Positions 22,650 through 32,649 of a stretch of 64,000 nucleotides of DNA are shown piece by piece. Position 1 is the stretch's first letter; the number at the start of each line of letters is the position of its first letter. The notes under the pieces were generated by a model, which was given only the letters and a program-made list of their open reading frames with translations, did not search any database and was not told the DNA's origin. The stretch lies in NCBI RefSeq assembly GCF_048564905.1, contig NC_133019.1:9032501-9096500 (forward strand), in the 5' to 3' direction. Source of the DNA: Vicugna pacos (lineage: Eukaryota > Chordata > Mammalia > Artiodactyla > Camelidae). Made by a program: the position numbers and the translations under genes.

Positions 22650-23530
22650 GATGGAGCACCTGATAAAGTGATTCTGTTTTGGCCAGACACCTCCACTGCT
22701 CTGCAAAACAACTTCCCGACGGCTTATTTTTCATCACATGCTCGCGTTCATCTACTCTATGGCTCAGTGACTGTACTCCTGGCATTCGCCCCAAATAAAT
22801 AAAAACATGTGTCCACCAAAAGACTTGCACAAAGACATCAATAGCAGCCAAAATACCCCAACTCTTTAAACAACCTAAATGTCAATTAACAGGTGAGTAC
22901 ATAAACAGATTGTAGCATATTCATGCAACAGCGTGGTTCTGTGAAATAGAACAGAACTACACAGTAATATGATGCAACACACAATGAAAAGAAAGACACA
23001 AACTACAGAGATAGGCAACCACGTGACTGGATCTTAAAAGCATTAATGTGGAGTTAAAATTTAAAAATTAGGGGGAAAAAAACTAAGAAAGGTAGCAGGG
23101 GTATTTTCTCCCTCCCCAAGACTGTGCATAACACCATGTATTAAAATACATTATATTCTTCAGAATTTGAAAAAATAAAATAAAAATAAAAGCATTATAT
23201 GGAGTCAAGGAAACCAGACATAAAACAGTACATACTGCATAATTCCATGTATATGAAGTTGGGTACAGACAAAACTAACCTACTGTGAGAGACGTCAGAA
23301 CAGTGGTGTGTCTGGCGGTGGGGATGGGGTTAGAGTTAGTGGGAAAGTAAATAACTGAATAGAGAAATGAAGGCATGTTCTGAGTTCATGGAGAGGTTTT
23401 ATCTCTTGTTTGGGTGAGGTGGTTTCATAGATGTACAGAATGACTGAACTCACCAAACCGAACACCTGAGATCAGCGCACACTATTGTATGTAAATTAAA
23501 TCTTAATAAATAAGTTTTTAAAAAATTGCT
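22650..23530 (+). mobile_element. L1 LINE 3' UTR, sense
   Basis: 'ctcctggcattcgccccaaa' begins the conserved L1 3' segment, followed by 'gacttgcacaaagacatcaa', 'aaatgtcaattaacaggtga' and 'taaaacagtacatactgcat'. It ends 'tgtaaattaaatcttaataa' near 23,510. An AT-rich block at about 23,030-23,200 is extra or diverged. Confidence 0.78.
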
Positions 23531-24199
23531 GGACTCACCCATATCCAGGGACAGGAAAACTTTCTTCCCACTGAACCAATTAGGAATGGGCAGTGGGAAA
23601 CCAAGTACTGTCCTGTTTTGATTGCATCCTTCCATTGTGCTTGTTGAAAATAACCATTAAACACACTACTTATTTTGTCCAAGAGAGGAGGAAAGGAAGG
23701 AAGAAAGAGGGTGTCTGAACCCCTCCCTGACTTTTCCTATTTAATGCCCTGACTTCTGTCCCCCCAGCCCTGGACTCCATCGTTGGAGCCATTTAACATT
23801 TCTACCTCTTCTTCCATCCCAGGTGCCTGATGCTCTGGTAGGCAGCCCTGAGAGGTCTGGCTGAGTGAGGATAACGATGTGGGGCAAGCGGAGGATGATG
23901 CATACACAGGACAGTATGTAACCGAGGGTTAATTTACATGGGGCCAAAATTAGAGAAAGCTCTCTCCAAGGAAAGATGGGGGCAAGGTTTCACCGAGGCA
24001 ATGGGATAAGTGTGCTTCAAACAACTGGGAGAACTTTCACCAGTGGAGACACAAAGGAGGGTAATTTCAACAGAGGGATCATAACCAAGGGTGCAAAATC
24101 AGAAAAACACCAAGCATGTTGGGGAAATAAAAAGGACAAATGGTAACTATTATTTGTTGAAAATCTTTGCTTTGCCACCAATAGATGTAAACATCTGTT
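23531..24199. other. Unique sequence
   Basis: No recognised repeat or exon. Confidence 0.35.
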
Positions 24200-24360
24200 T
24201 CCTTCTGTAAACTTTATGACAGCTCCTCATTACACAGATAAGAGGACAGAAGGAAGCCAGGGAACTTCCTCAAGCTTTCTTAGTGAACAAATGCCAAGCT
24301 GGACTTTGACTCCAAGTCCACAGCTTATGTGCTTGCAAACTACACCATCATGTCACACCG
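24200..24360 (-). repeat. MIR SINE, antisense
   Basis: 'cattacacagataagaggac', 'aaatgccaagctggactttg' and 'actccaagtccacagcttat' are the inverted MIR core and tRNA-like end. Confidence 0.72.
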
Positions 24361-24479
24361 GATTCAATCATAGAAGATTACAACAGGGATCTTAAGGGCT
24401 TTTTAGCAAAAGGAAAGATATCAACTAATTTATTAACAGATTAATTAAAACAGAGCTAAGAGGTTGTTTCAATATATTG

Positions 24480-25600
24480 AGGTGATACGGAATGAAAGGA
24501 CCAGAACATAGAGACCCTTGAGTAAAAAGTTCTGGAGTATGAATTATATTGCAAGTACAGAGAAGTCATTTAAATTCTCAGAGCAAAACCATGTGAATTT
24601 AAAAGAACTGTTTGAAGAATAATGTTCCAGCCATGATGAACAGGGCGAGCAGGCGGGAACCCACTGCAGAACAGCAGGTGAGAGGACATAGAATACTGTG
24701 TTCGTTCAAACAAGGGACCATTTAGTGGTCTATATTAAGGGACAGTCATGAGGAGGGAATAAAAAAATATCCAAGAGACATCATAAAAGAAAGATGCTCA
24801 AGGCCTAGTTTCTAATAAGGTGAAGCGCTGAGCAAGATGAACAAGGAAAGGAGAAGAGGGTTTGAGAGGTGAAGCCTTGGTCCTGGGACAATACTGCTTT
24901 CGTTACAGAAGTCAGGAAGGAGGGGAGTGTGGTTGGATCATGTACAGTGTATTTAGGGTTTGAGATCTGGTGAGACAGACAGACAGACAAGGTGAGATCT
25001 GCGTGTCACTGGTAGACCAAGGGGAGACGGAGATCAGAAAACCAAACTTTGAGCATTGCAGCCTCCTGGTTAAGTGCTTCGACTCAAGTCAGACAGAGCA
25101 GGTCGGGATTTGACACCTGCTAACCAGCCTCAGTTCTTCCTATAAGAATGAAATAATGAACATACCTGGTTTACAGGGTTGATGGGAGGATTAAAATGCA
25201 CAGGAAGCACTCCATAAATGTCAGCTCTGGTAAGGCAGGGCATGCATATATTTGGGGAGAAAGACATGGAAGGGAAGCCTGGAAGACCCAGATGAGGAAA
25301 AATCAGAGAAATATGGAAAAGACTTAGAATAGTGCCACGTGGACTATGCCTGGGGATCTGGAGAGACTGCTAAACAAGTCGGGTGAGGTCAGAATGGTCT
25401 ACTGCCAGGGGTAAGCAGGAGACGAAAGGAAGCACAACTGGGCTTCAGGGGCTTAAAGGAACACTATGGTTGGCGTCACAATGGAGACAAGAGGTGCAGA
25501 CAAATAAGAAAGGCCATAAAAGGGAAGAGAGACCTGGAAAAGATACTAGAGAAAGCCCCAACTCTAACGAAGACTTATTTTCAAAATCAAGACTGAACAA
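24480..25600 (-). repeat. Probable antisense L2, split by a MIR
   Basis: Purine-rich text with weak L2 antisense order: 'gtttgagatctggtgagaca' resembles the 'gtttgagatgcctattagac' block, and later 'ggcatgcatatatttgggga' resembles the next L2 block. The match is poor, so it is offered as likely rather than certain. A MIR at 25,052-25,245 interrupts it. Confidence 0.4.
25052..25245 (+). repeat. MIR SINE, sense
   Basis: 'ctggttaagtgcttcgactc', 'gggatttgacacctgctaac', 'tataagaatgaaataatgaa' and 'gttgatgggaggattaaaat' give the MIR order, ending 'ctccataaatgtcagc'. Confidence 0.82.
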
Positions 25601-26804
25601 TGATTGAAAGCAGAAGTAAATCAAGTAAAGTTCCAGCAGAAAAAGAAACATAAAATACACTTTGGAGAAAAATAATTAAGGGACAAAACCCCAGACAGAG
25701 GCAGAGAGTCATGAAGTCAAGGGGGAGACATGGATGAATGAGCCTGAAAGGTTAAGAGGGAAATCTCTTACCCGGGGAGGATGGAGAAGAGACAAAGAGA
25801 GAAGGAAAAAGGACTTTGGTACTTGGAGGTGCTGTGGATGGCGGAGGAAGATGTGACCCCAAGGCTAAACCAGGCCAGTCCTTTGGATTCACCCGTGATG
25901 AGCAAAACTAGTGGCTTCAGGCCACAAGGAAGGGAGCCAGCCACACCCCTCATTCCCACTGGACCGCAACCTGAACATACACACACGATCTTACTGTCAA
26001 ATGGATCCTTGTTCCATACAAACACATGGAATCCACACAGGTCGTTCTCAGAGCTTCTCCCCATTGTCACCTCTCCAAAGTCTTGGCCCAGATGCCCAGC
26101 AACAAAGATTGCCAAGTAGTCCCATAATACTACAGTAGAAGTTGAACTTTTAGGTGGTAGACTTGGTGAGGGGGGTGCCTCCACCAAGCTCCCTCTGGAC
26201 CAGTGATTTCCGTGGAAATTATAAATACCCTGATTCTCTGATGGATGTGGCTCTGAAGCCTGAGTCTTACAGGGGCCTCATTCAGCATTTGGCAATCCAC
26301 TGGAGTATGTGGTACTTGGCATTTTCATGGCTCCATTATTTAAAGGGCAATTCATTATGTGCAATGGAAACAAATAAAACTCTATTTCTGACATTTTTAA
26401 ATCTGAACCCTGAACTCTCAAAAAACCTTCCAGTTTCAAAATAATTATTTAAGCAAAGCCCTGGTGTATTCACTCTAAACCACTGAGAAGCGCTCCTAAC
26501 GGCTTGGTGATGCAATCTCCAGTGCTCAGGAGACTTGAGCACTGGAACTTCCCTGAAGAATATAAAATAGTCCCCTTCGTTTCAACCCATTAAAGGCAAT
26601 CTTGTCCTCACAGGCCTCAATCAAATTTGCACAGCAACTAGTCCTGCACAGGGTTTGATACATTTCTTAATTATAAAACAACTTTGTACTCTGTTGGCCC
26701 TTTCAGATGGGTTAAGAGAACGTTAATTACCTCCTCCTGAGACATCAAAGAGGTTTTGTTTTTTTTTTTAAGTCCCCATCTTAGGGATGAATAAAGCAAG
26801 ATGT
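25601..26804. other. Unique sequence; possible conserved element near 26.6 kb
   Basis: No repeat recognised. 26,560-26,760 is AT-rich with homeodomain-like words ('cttaattataaaac', 'gttaattacc') and a TCF/LEF-like 'catcaaag'. The overlapping open frames at 25,768-26,187 (both strands) look accidental. Confidence 0.4.
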
Positions 26805-27005
26805 AGAGAGGAACTAACATTTATTGAGCACCTACTACGTGTTAAGCTCTATTTGGGGTTATTTGCACACGTGTGAATAAGCCTGTAGGTAAATAATTAA
26901 CCCTGTTTTGCCAATGAGAAAACACATTTAGAAAAGTTAGATGAACTGTCACGGTCACATTGCTAGCAAGTCTGCCTACTTGAGTTTGGGAGTGGGGTGT
27001 CTCTC
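26805..27005 (-). repeat. MIR SINE, antisense
   Basis: 'aacatttattgagcacctac', 'ccctgttttgccaatgagaa' and 'ggtcacattgctagcaagtc' are the inverted MIR 3' end, core and 5' part. A well-preserved copy. Confidence 0.85.
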
Positions 27006-27029
27006 GAAGGTGACTCCCTTATTTTTTTT

Positions 27030-27110
27030 AATTGTGATTATTACCCATCACTTTTGAGCACCTTCTGTGTGCCAGCTGGTGTGCTAGGCGCAGTGAAGAA
27101 CAAATGGCTG
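27030..27110 (-). repeat. Antisense L2/MIR 3' end fragment
   Basis: 'ttttgagcaccttctgtgtg' and 'ccagctggtgtgctaggcgc' are the inverted shared 3' end of L2 and MIR. The fragment is too short to choose between them. Confidence 0.6.
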
Positions 27111-27599
27111 ACTGGGTTCTGGTTCCCGGAACAAACAAGAAACAAACAACTCCTCTATGTTGCTGCCACGATCAAACCAGCCAGAGCGCTGGGGGGAGTA
27201 CAGAGCAGGGAGCCCCTAGTTCAGCCTGGTGGGTGCGGCCCGGGGAGTTCACACAGTCTAGGGTGGGGCTCCCTGGGATTCAAATCCCCTGGAAATAACC
27301 ACCTCTCCCCTTCACCCTAGTCTTAGGCATCACACCAGGAAGGAAGCTGAAACATACCAGAAGCCAGCCCCACCAGAAAAACCGCCTAGGCGTCCTCCTG
27401 GCCGCTGGCTTTGGCATCAGAATATGCCAGTCGCCTTCTTCCCATCCTCTGACTCAGGCAAACAGCCCAGCCTCCTGCCCTCTCCGCAGAATCCCTCCCT
27501 CCTCCCCTCCCGCCGGTCTAGCTTTTTTTTTTTTTTTTGTAATCTTCCTAAATTGCGCGTTTCATAAGACCTGCAGGAAAAAGTCAGGAAATGAGGTTT
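27111..27599. other. GC-rich unique flank of the CpG island
   Basis: C-rich sequence with few repeats, ending in a T16 tract at 27,523-27,538. No exon recognised. Confidence 0.4.
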
Positions 27600-27756
27600 A
27601 GAGGAAGACGGAGGAGGAGAGTAGGGGGCCTGGAGGGGAGGTGGGAGGAGGGGAGCAAACTACAGGAGAGCAAGTCTTTCATTATCGCGACCTGTTAGGC
27701 ACATCCTCTCCCTCTCCCTGGGCCACCCTCTCGCTGGATGCGAGCCATCCTCCGGG

Positions 27757-27799
27757 CTAATGAGCAGAGCGCGGGAGATAACTAATCCTAATGCAATTA
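27757..27799. promoter_or_regulatory. Homeodomain motif cluster with a P3 palindrome
   Basis: Within 43 bp lie CTAATGAG (27,757-27,764), the bicoid-type TAATCC (27,783-27,788) and TAATGCAATTA (27,789-27,799). The last is the palindromic P3 layout (TAAT, three bases, ATTA) bound by dimers of paired-class homeodomains. It abuts the TAATCC without a gap. Binding is inference from motif knowledge. Confidence 0.5.
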
Positions 27800-28367
27800 C
27801 CGCTCGCCAGTGCACTGATAGGTTTGAGGCGCTCCCCGCGTGCCCCGCAGCCTGAGTCAGGCTCGTGCAGATGTGCCGCGCCTCCTGTCTGAGACGTTTT
27901 GACAGCTGTACACAGTCCCGGGCCCCCTCCCCCTGACAGCATCCCGGGAGAGCGATCTTTTCACAGCGAGTCCCCGAGCAGCCTGTCGGAGGTGAAATGA
28001 AATCTTAGCAGCGTGAGGGAAGCCCGGCTCGGGCTGTGCGCAATCGGCCGCCGTCTCCAGGGCGGCGGTGGAAGGAGCGGAGGCGCAAGCGGGCCCCCTC
28101 CTCCCCTCCGGCCGCCCTCCCGCCACCCCCGCCGCGTCCTGCGAGCTCGCGGGCGTCTCAGCCGCGGTGAAGAGCGCCGGCGCGCGGGCCGGGCCCTCTC
28201 CCGGCGGGGCGCGCGCTCCCGCGCTAGGGGGAGGGGTCGCAGCACACACGTTCCTTTGTTTGGCCCGACCACGTGCTCTGTTTGCACAGCAGCATGTGGT
28301 ACCACTGGAGGAAATCGAACCAACGCTGAAAGTTCAAGGAACAGCCAAGCTCTGCTGGGAAGCGGCT

Positions 28368-28388
28368 GGGCCGGGGCCGGGGCCGGGG
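28368..28388 (+). repeat. Short GGGGCC repeat, G-quadruplex candidate
   Basis: Three and a half GGGGCC units give four G-runs of three or four, enough for an intramolecular G-quadruplex. It lies in the downstream part of the CpG island. Confidence 0.8.
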
Positions 28389-28587
28389 TGAAGTGATGGA
28401 GAAGGAGACAGGCCCGACTCCCTCCCGGAGATGCGCGGGGGTGGGGGCACCGCTGGGGCACAGGCCCTTCTGGATAAAAGGGACCGCAGGTTTCTGGCAC
28501 CGAGCACACACGGGGAGGGTCTTCTGCAGCCACCAGCCCGTCCTGTCTGGGATGGGAAGCGGACGCTTGATGCTGACAACCATCTCT

Positions 28588-28690
28588 TGCATTTGAAAGA
28601 GCTTTATAGTTGATAAAGCTTTCTCACGACTGTTATCTCATTTAATCCTTACAAAAACATATGATGCTAAAGCGCCTCTCCTTTTTGGAG
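28588..28690 (-). repeat. MIR SINE fragment, antisense
   Basis: 'gttatctcatttaatcctta' preceded by 'agagctttatagttgataaa' is the inverted MIR 3' half. Confidence 0.6.
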
Positions 28691-28879
28691 TAAAGAGAGA
28701 GGGAGGGAGGAAGGGCTAGTGCCCCTGAACCCTTGACCAAGTGGTCCGACCCTCCAGGAGGCCCAGAGGGGCGGCAGCTCCAAACATGGCTGATGGCAAA
28801 ATGCATGAAACAGAAATCGTTTGTCTGCCACACATTTCTCTCTCTCCATCTCTCTCACTCTTGCTTCTCTCTCCTCCCC

Positions 28880-29960
28880 TCTATCCCATCTTTTAAAATT
28901 ACAGAATACATTCTTGTGGGTTTTCTTTTTAAAAAGCCAAACAATACAGAAATGTATGAAACATACACATAGGATGTAAAAAGGGAATGTTGTCCAAAAT
29001 CCAGGTTCTCAAAGATAGCCATGGTTAAGAATTTCAGTTATTTCCTTATTTTTCCATGCATCTTTATTTTTTTAAGGGGAGGAATCTCACTCCACATACC
29101 ACTCAACTAAGTCTTTCAATTTAGCAATATATCAGAGGATAGCTTTCCAAAACAGAATATATAAATCTACACCATTGTTCTTTTTAACAGTTGCATGCTA
29201 TTTCTTTGTATGAATATACCATTATTTAATTGCATAATTAGATGGTTTACAGTGTTTGTTTATTAAAACAATGCCAAACTAAACACAGATGATACATAAA
29301 TACATGTGATGTAATCATATACAGATATACTGTATTTCCTTATATAAATGTATAATGCCCATTGTGGAAGTATTTTAGGATGAATTCCTAAATATTGTTA
29401 ATTCAAAGCAGTGTTGGGTCAAAGGTAAAGCACATTTTAAATTTCAATAGGCATGGAGAAATCGTTCAGCAAAAATGTTACACTAATTTACAACATATGT
29501 AAGAAAGTTAACTGTTAGTGTACAACATTAAGACATTAACATATGAAAGTTAACTGTTTCCACAAACACGTGATCTGGGTATTTGTAAATCTTTGTAATC
29601 CTTGCTGATTCAATAGGATGAAAATCTGATGTTTTCAGCACTGAGGTTGAGTAGATTTCTTATATTTTTAACTGACCATTTGTTGTTTTTCTTCTATAAA
29701 TTGTGTCCTTTGCTGACTTTTTAATTTCCTTATCTTTTCTTACTGATTCGAAGACATTCCTTTGAATACTTTATAAAAGATTTTTTCCCGGTTTGTTTTT
29801 CACCTTTTAGTTTTGTAACACAGAAATTCTAAACACTTAATGTAGTTAAATCTGTCACTCTTTAGCATTCCTAGTTTTCTTGTCATGTTTTAGAAAAACT
29901 TTTTCAAACTTCCAAAAAAGTTAAATATTCTGCTATATTTACTTTTTAAAACTTTCTTTT
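28880..29960 (-). repeat. Antisense L1/HAL1-like LINE 3' region
   Basis: AT-rich text with the order of an inverted old L1 3' end: 'taacagttgcatgctatttc', 'attatttaattgcataatta', 'aggatgaattcctaaatatt', 'gggtcaaaggtaaagcacat' and 'actgaccatttgttgttttt'. Very diverged. It lacks open frames. Confidence 0.7.
29493..29560. repeat. Imperfect local duplication
   Basis: 'acatatgtaagaaagttaac' and, about 50 bp later, 'acatatgaaagttaactgtt' are two imperfect copies of one unit inside the antisense L1. Confidence 0.6.
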
Positions 29961-29964
29961 AACA

Positions 29965-31095
29965 CTTATTAAGTAGATTTTTATTGAGCAAGTACCACAT
30001 GCCAGACACTCCTTTTAAAGCTGGATATGTAGACACAGTTCCTGAATTCATGGAGGTTATTCTCTAGAGTGAGAGATAGATAGTAAGCAAACAAATGAAT
30101 GAATGGGTAAGTAATTACAAATTCAAAGTACTATGAAGGATTAATGGAGAACAACAGAGAACACCTAGTTACAGAGTGGTTACAGAAGGTGAGATTTCAA
30201 CTAAGCTCTGAAGGATGAGAGACAGCCAGTCATGGGGGTAAAGATCACTCCAAGCAGAAGGAACAGTACATGCAAAGACCCTAAGGAGGAGAATAATTTG
30301 GAGTATTTGAGAAACTTAAAGACAGTCAGTGTAACTGGAATTGGTGAGGAATATAGCGAATCAGAAGATAAAGAGCCTGGTAGACCAAGATGAGGAAGAA
30401 ATTAGTAGGTGCCCTACTGACACAGTAGGTATCAGTTTTATTCTAAATGCAGTGTGAAGCCACTGAACAGTTTAAGGGAAGAAATTAATGATCTAATTTA
30501 TGCTTTTATGTTTTGAGTTATTTAAAAGAATGATCTGGCCTCCTTGAGAATGACGTAAAGCGGGTGTTGGGGGCCTCTGGGAAAGAGTATGGTAGCTTGC
30601 TGACAGTGGTCATGGGAGGCAGAGAGATGGGAAGATTCAGGATGCATTTGGGAGGACATCGACCTGACTTGCTGATGGAGGAGATGTGGGTGATGAGGGA
30701 GAAGTGGGAGTCAGCATGGTGTCTAAGTTTTAGTTTGAATAACTGGGTGGATTGTGGTGTCATTTCCTCACAAGTGTCGGTTAGAGAGGACATGGTGGGA
30801 GGGAGAGTCTGGGGACCACACTCAACACATTGAGTTTGAGATAATCGTGAGATATCCAAGTAGGTAGTTGGCAGTGCAAACCAGTCGAGGATATAAGGCA
30901 GAAAACTTGGAGAGGCTGATATCTCAGAGATTAAGAGAGGGGAAAGGGTAAACAGCATCCAGTGTTGAGAGAGGCCGTTATATACGAGACCAACAAGAAT
31001 CCGTTAGAGTTGACAACAAAGAGTCTACTGACGACATTGACAGGAGCAGTTTTAGTAGAACGAGGAGGCAGAAGCTACTACCCTAGAACCATGGC
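29965..31095 (-). repeat. Long antisense L2 LINE
   Basis: Same antisense L2 order as at 790-2,680: 'tttttattgagcaagtacca', 'tgaattcatggaggttattc', 'catgcaaagaccctaaggag' and 'gagttatttaaaagaatgat'. It continues to 'gacattgacaggagcagttt' near 31,050. The minus-strand frame at 30,518-30,958 is a remnant of the reverse-transcriptase C-terminus, not a host gene. Confidence 0.82.
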
Positions 31096-31153
31096 AACCT
31101 CTCTGAGAGAAAGCTTGAAATTTAATAGTGACTTGCATAGACACGATGCCTGG

Positions 31154-31314
31154 ACCTGGTGTTTTCAAACTGTGTGGGACATTCGACTCATCTAATTAAA
31201 GTTACAGTTGCCTGAGCCCCAGCCCCAAAGGGTCTGGCTCAGTAGTCCCAGGGTCGATATTTTAAATACGTCCTTCAGGCGATTCTGATACATAGCCACA
31301 TTTGAGAGTCCCTG
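31154..31314 (+). mobile_element. MER5-type hAT DNA transposon
   Basis: Starts 'cctggtgttttcaaactgtg' and has 'ggtctggctcagtagtccca' and 'ccttcaggcgattctgatac', ending 'tttgagagtccctg'. That is the MER5A/B order with its inverted ends. Non-coding. Confidence 0.82.
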
Positions 31315-31764
31315 CCTTACCCAAGGAGAGATTTCTCAGAATGGATTTCCAGGTTCTGTGTTTGATTGAAGGAGGAAAGATTTAAGGACAGAAGGCCTCT
31401 TGATGCATTTCAGATCCGATCAGAAAAGCAGCCGTCTTTGATGGAAACAGTGGCTGTCCAGAATAATACATCCCTTGGCCTCATACTCAAGTGTTTTAAC
31501 CTGAACATAAGTTGGATTCACTGAATTTAAGCGGAACTCCATACTTTTTCCCTGCCTGGTTGGATATAACCACAGGTAGACTCAAATATCATTCCATGGG
31601 TCAAATTCCTTTTTTTTTTTTAATAAAGATCTCCCCAGAATTGAAAACTGTCTCATTTCCGTTGTTCTTCTAATTGACTAGATGGTCTAAGACTGAGGCT
31701 ATGTCCTTAAAGGCAAAACAACTCCTGGTTTGGGAATTCAGGGTCAACTCCCTTGTATTTGAAC
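31315..31764. other. Unique sequence
   Basis: Nothing recognised apart from an 11-base T run at 31,611-31,621. Confidence 0.35.
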
Positions 31765-31890
31765 CACACTGTCAGCAAGCACTTCACATATATTATCTCA
31801 ATGAATCCTCACGTGCACCTTTCGAGGCAATTACTTTTACTTCTATTTTATGGATGAAATACTGTGACTGAAATAAATGATTGTGAAATA
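31765..31890 (-). repeat. MIR SINE, antisense
   Basis: 'agcacttcacatatattatc' and 'ctatttt atggatgaaatac'-type blocks are the inverted MIR 3' half and core. Confidence 0.68.
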
Positions 31891-32104
31891 AGTTATTACA
31901 AATGTATCAAAAATAGCATTCCTCAGGTATGTATAGATTTGACTGTATTATCCCAAATATAGGGGAAAAAAATGGCTGCTTCATTGCCCAAATGGTTGTG
32001 ACATTTGCCTCCCCTTAGCCTCCTGGCCCTGCTGTGTAGATCAGGTTGTTAACAGCCTGGGTTCCATCACCAGCTGGATTTTTCTCCTTCTGCTGCCCTG
32101 ACAT

Positions 32105-32325
32105 GGAGCACAGTGCAGTGGGATGTACATATGTGAGCTCTGGGGTTCAAATTCTGGCTCTGCCCCTTGCAAAGTCGCCTTGGACAAGTTATTTAGCCTT
32201 TCTGGGCTTTATTTTCCTCATGTGTAAATGAAGGATCTCCCAGAAGGATGCCTGAGTGTTACATGACATGGGTTACAAATACAGTATGCTCAATACCCAG
32301 TAACTATTATTATTTACAACAAACC
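32105..32325 (+). repeat. Near full-length MIR SINE, sense
   Basis: 'gagctctggggttcaaattc', 'tggctctgccccttgcaaag', 'acaagttatttagcctttct' and 'ttcctcatgtgtaaatgaag' give a clear MIR, ending 'actattattatttac'. Confidence 0.88.
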
Positions 32326-32649
32326 CCATTACACCCCTCATACAAATCACAACTCCACCCAAAATCTCCTGTAGGATATATTATTTGTAAAATTCTTTTC
32401 TGGGAGGCACTGCTATTTCTTACTTTTCTCTAACCCCTGAAGGAGCTAATTCAACCATGTTCTGTCCCTCTCCTGAGTCCCACCTAGCCACCGCCCCTTC
32501 ATAACGTCCTATTTTGGATCCTGAGAGAGATGCTGTATTCAGACTCATACTCCATTCCTTTCTAAATCCAGCATTAAAACATGGACACAGTTACCGAGGA
32601 GAATAGAGGAAAGTGAAGCACTTTGCCAAAATTAACAACTTCATAATGA
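32326..32649. other. Unique sequence
   Basis: Nothing recognised. Confidence 0.35.

Larger units (their letters stand above)
27600..28520. promoter_or_regulatory. CpG island, candidate promoter
   Basis: This is the only stretch dense in CpG, peaking at 28,150-28,235 with runs such as 'cgccggcgcgcgggccgggc'. CpG is depleted elsewhere, so the density suggests an unmethylated germline element, usually a promoter. Left to right it has a polypurine block (27,600-27,660), homeodomain motifs (27,757-27,799), the CpG core, an E-box CACGTG at 28,270-28,275, three GGGGCC units at 28,368-28,388 and a TATA-like ATAAAAG at 28,474-28,480. The last could place a plus-strand start near 28,505. Strand and gene are unknown. 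The open frames (up to 190 codons on the minus strand) are Arg/Pro/Ala-rich products of GC bias, not recognisable proteins. Confidence 0.7.

Noticed and set aside
25768-26187. Paired open frames on both strands (139 and 112 codons)
   Set aside because: Mirror-image openness in unique DNA without family features or splice signals.
27961-28533. 190-codon minus-strand open frame in the CpG island, and 127- and 107-codon plus-strand frames
   Set aside because: All are rich in Arg, Pro, Ala and Gly as GC-rich DNA dictates, overlap each other on both strands and show no domain.
30518-30958. 146-codon minus-strand open frame
   Set aside because: It is a remnant of L2 reverse transcriptase, not a host gene.
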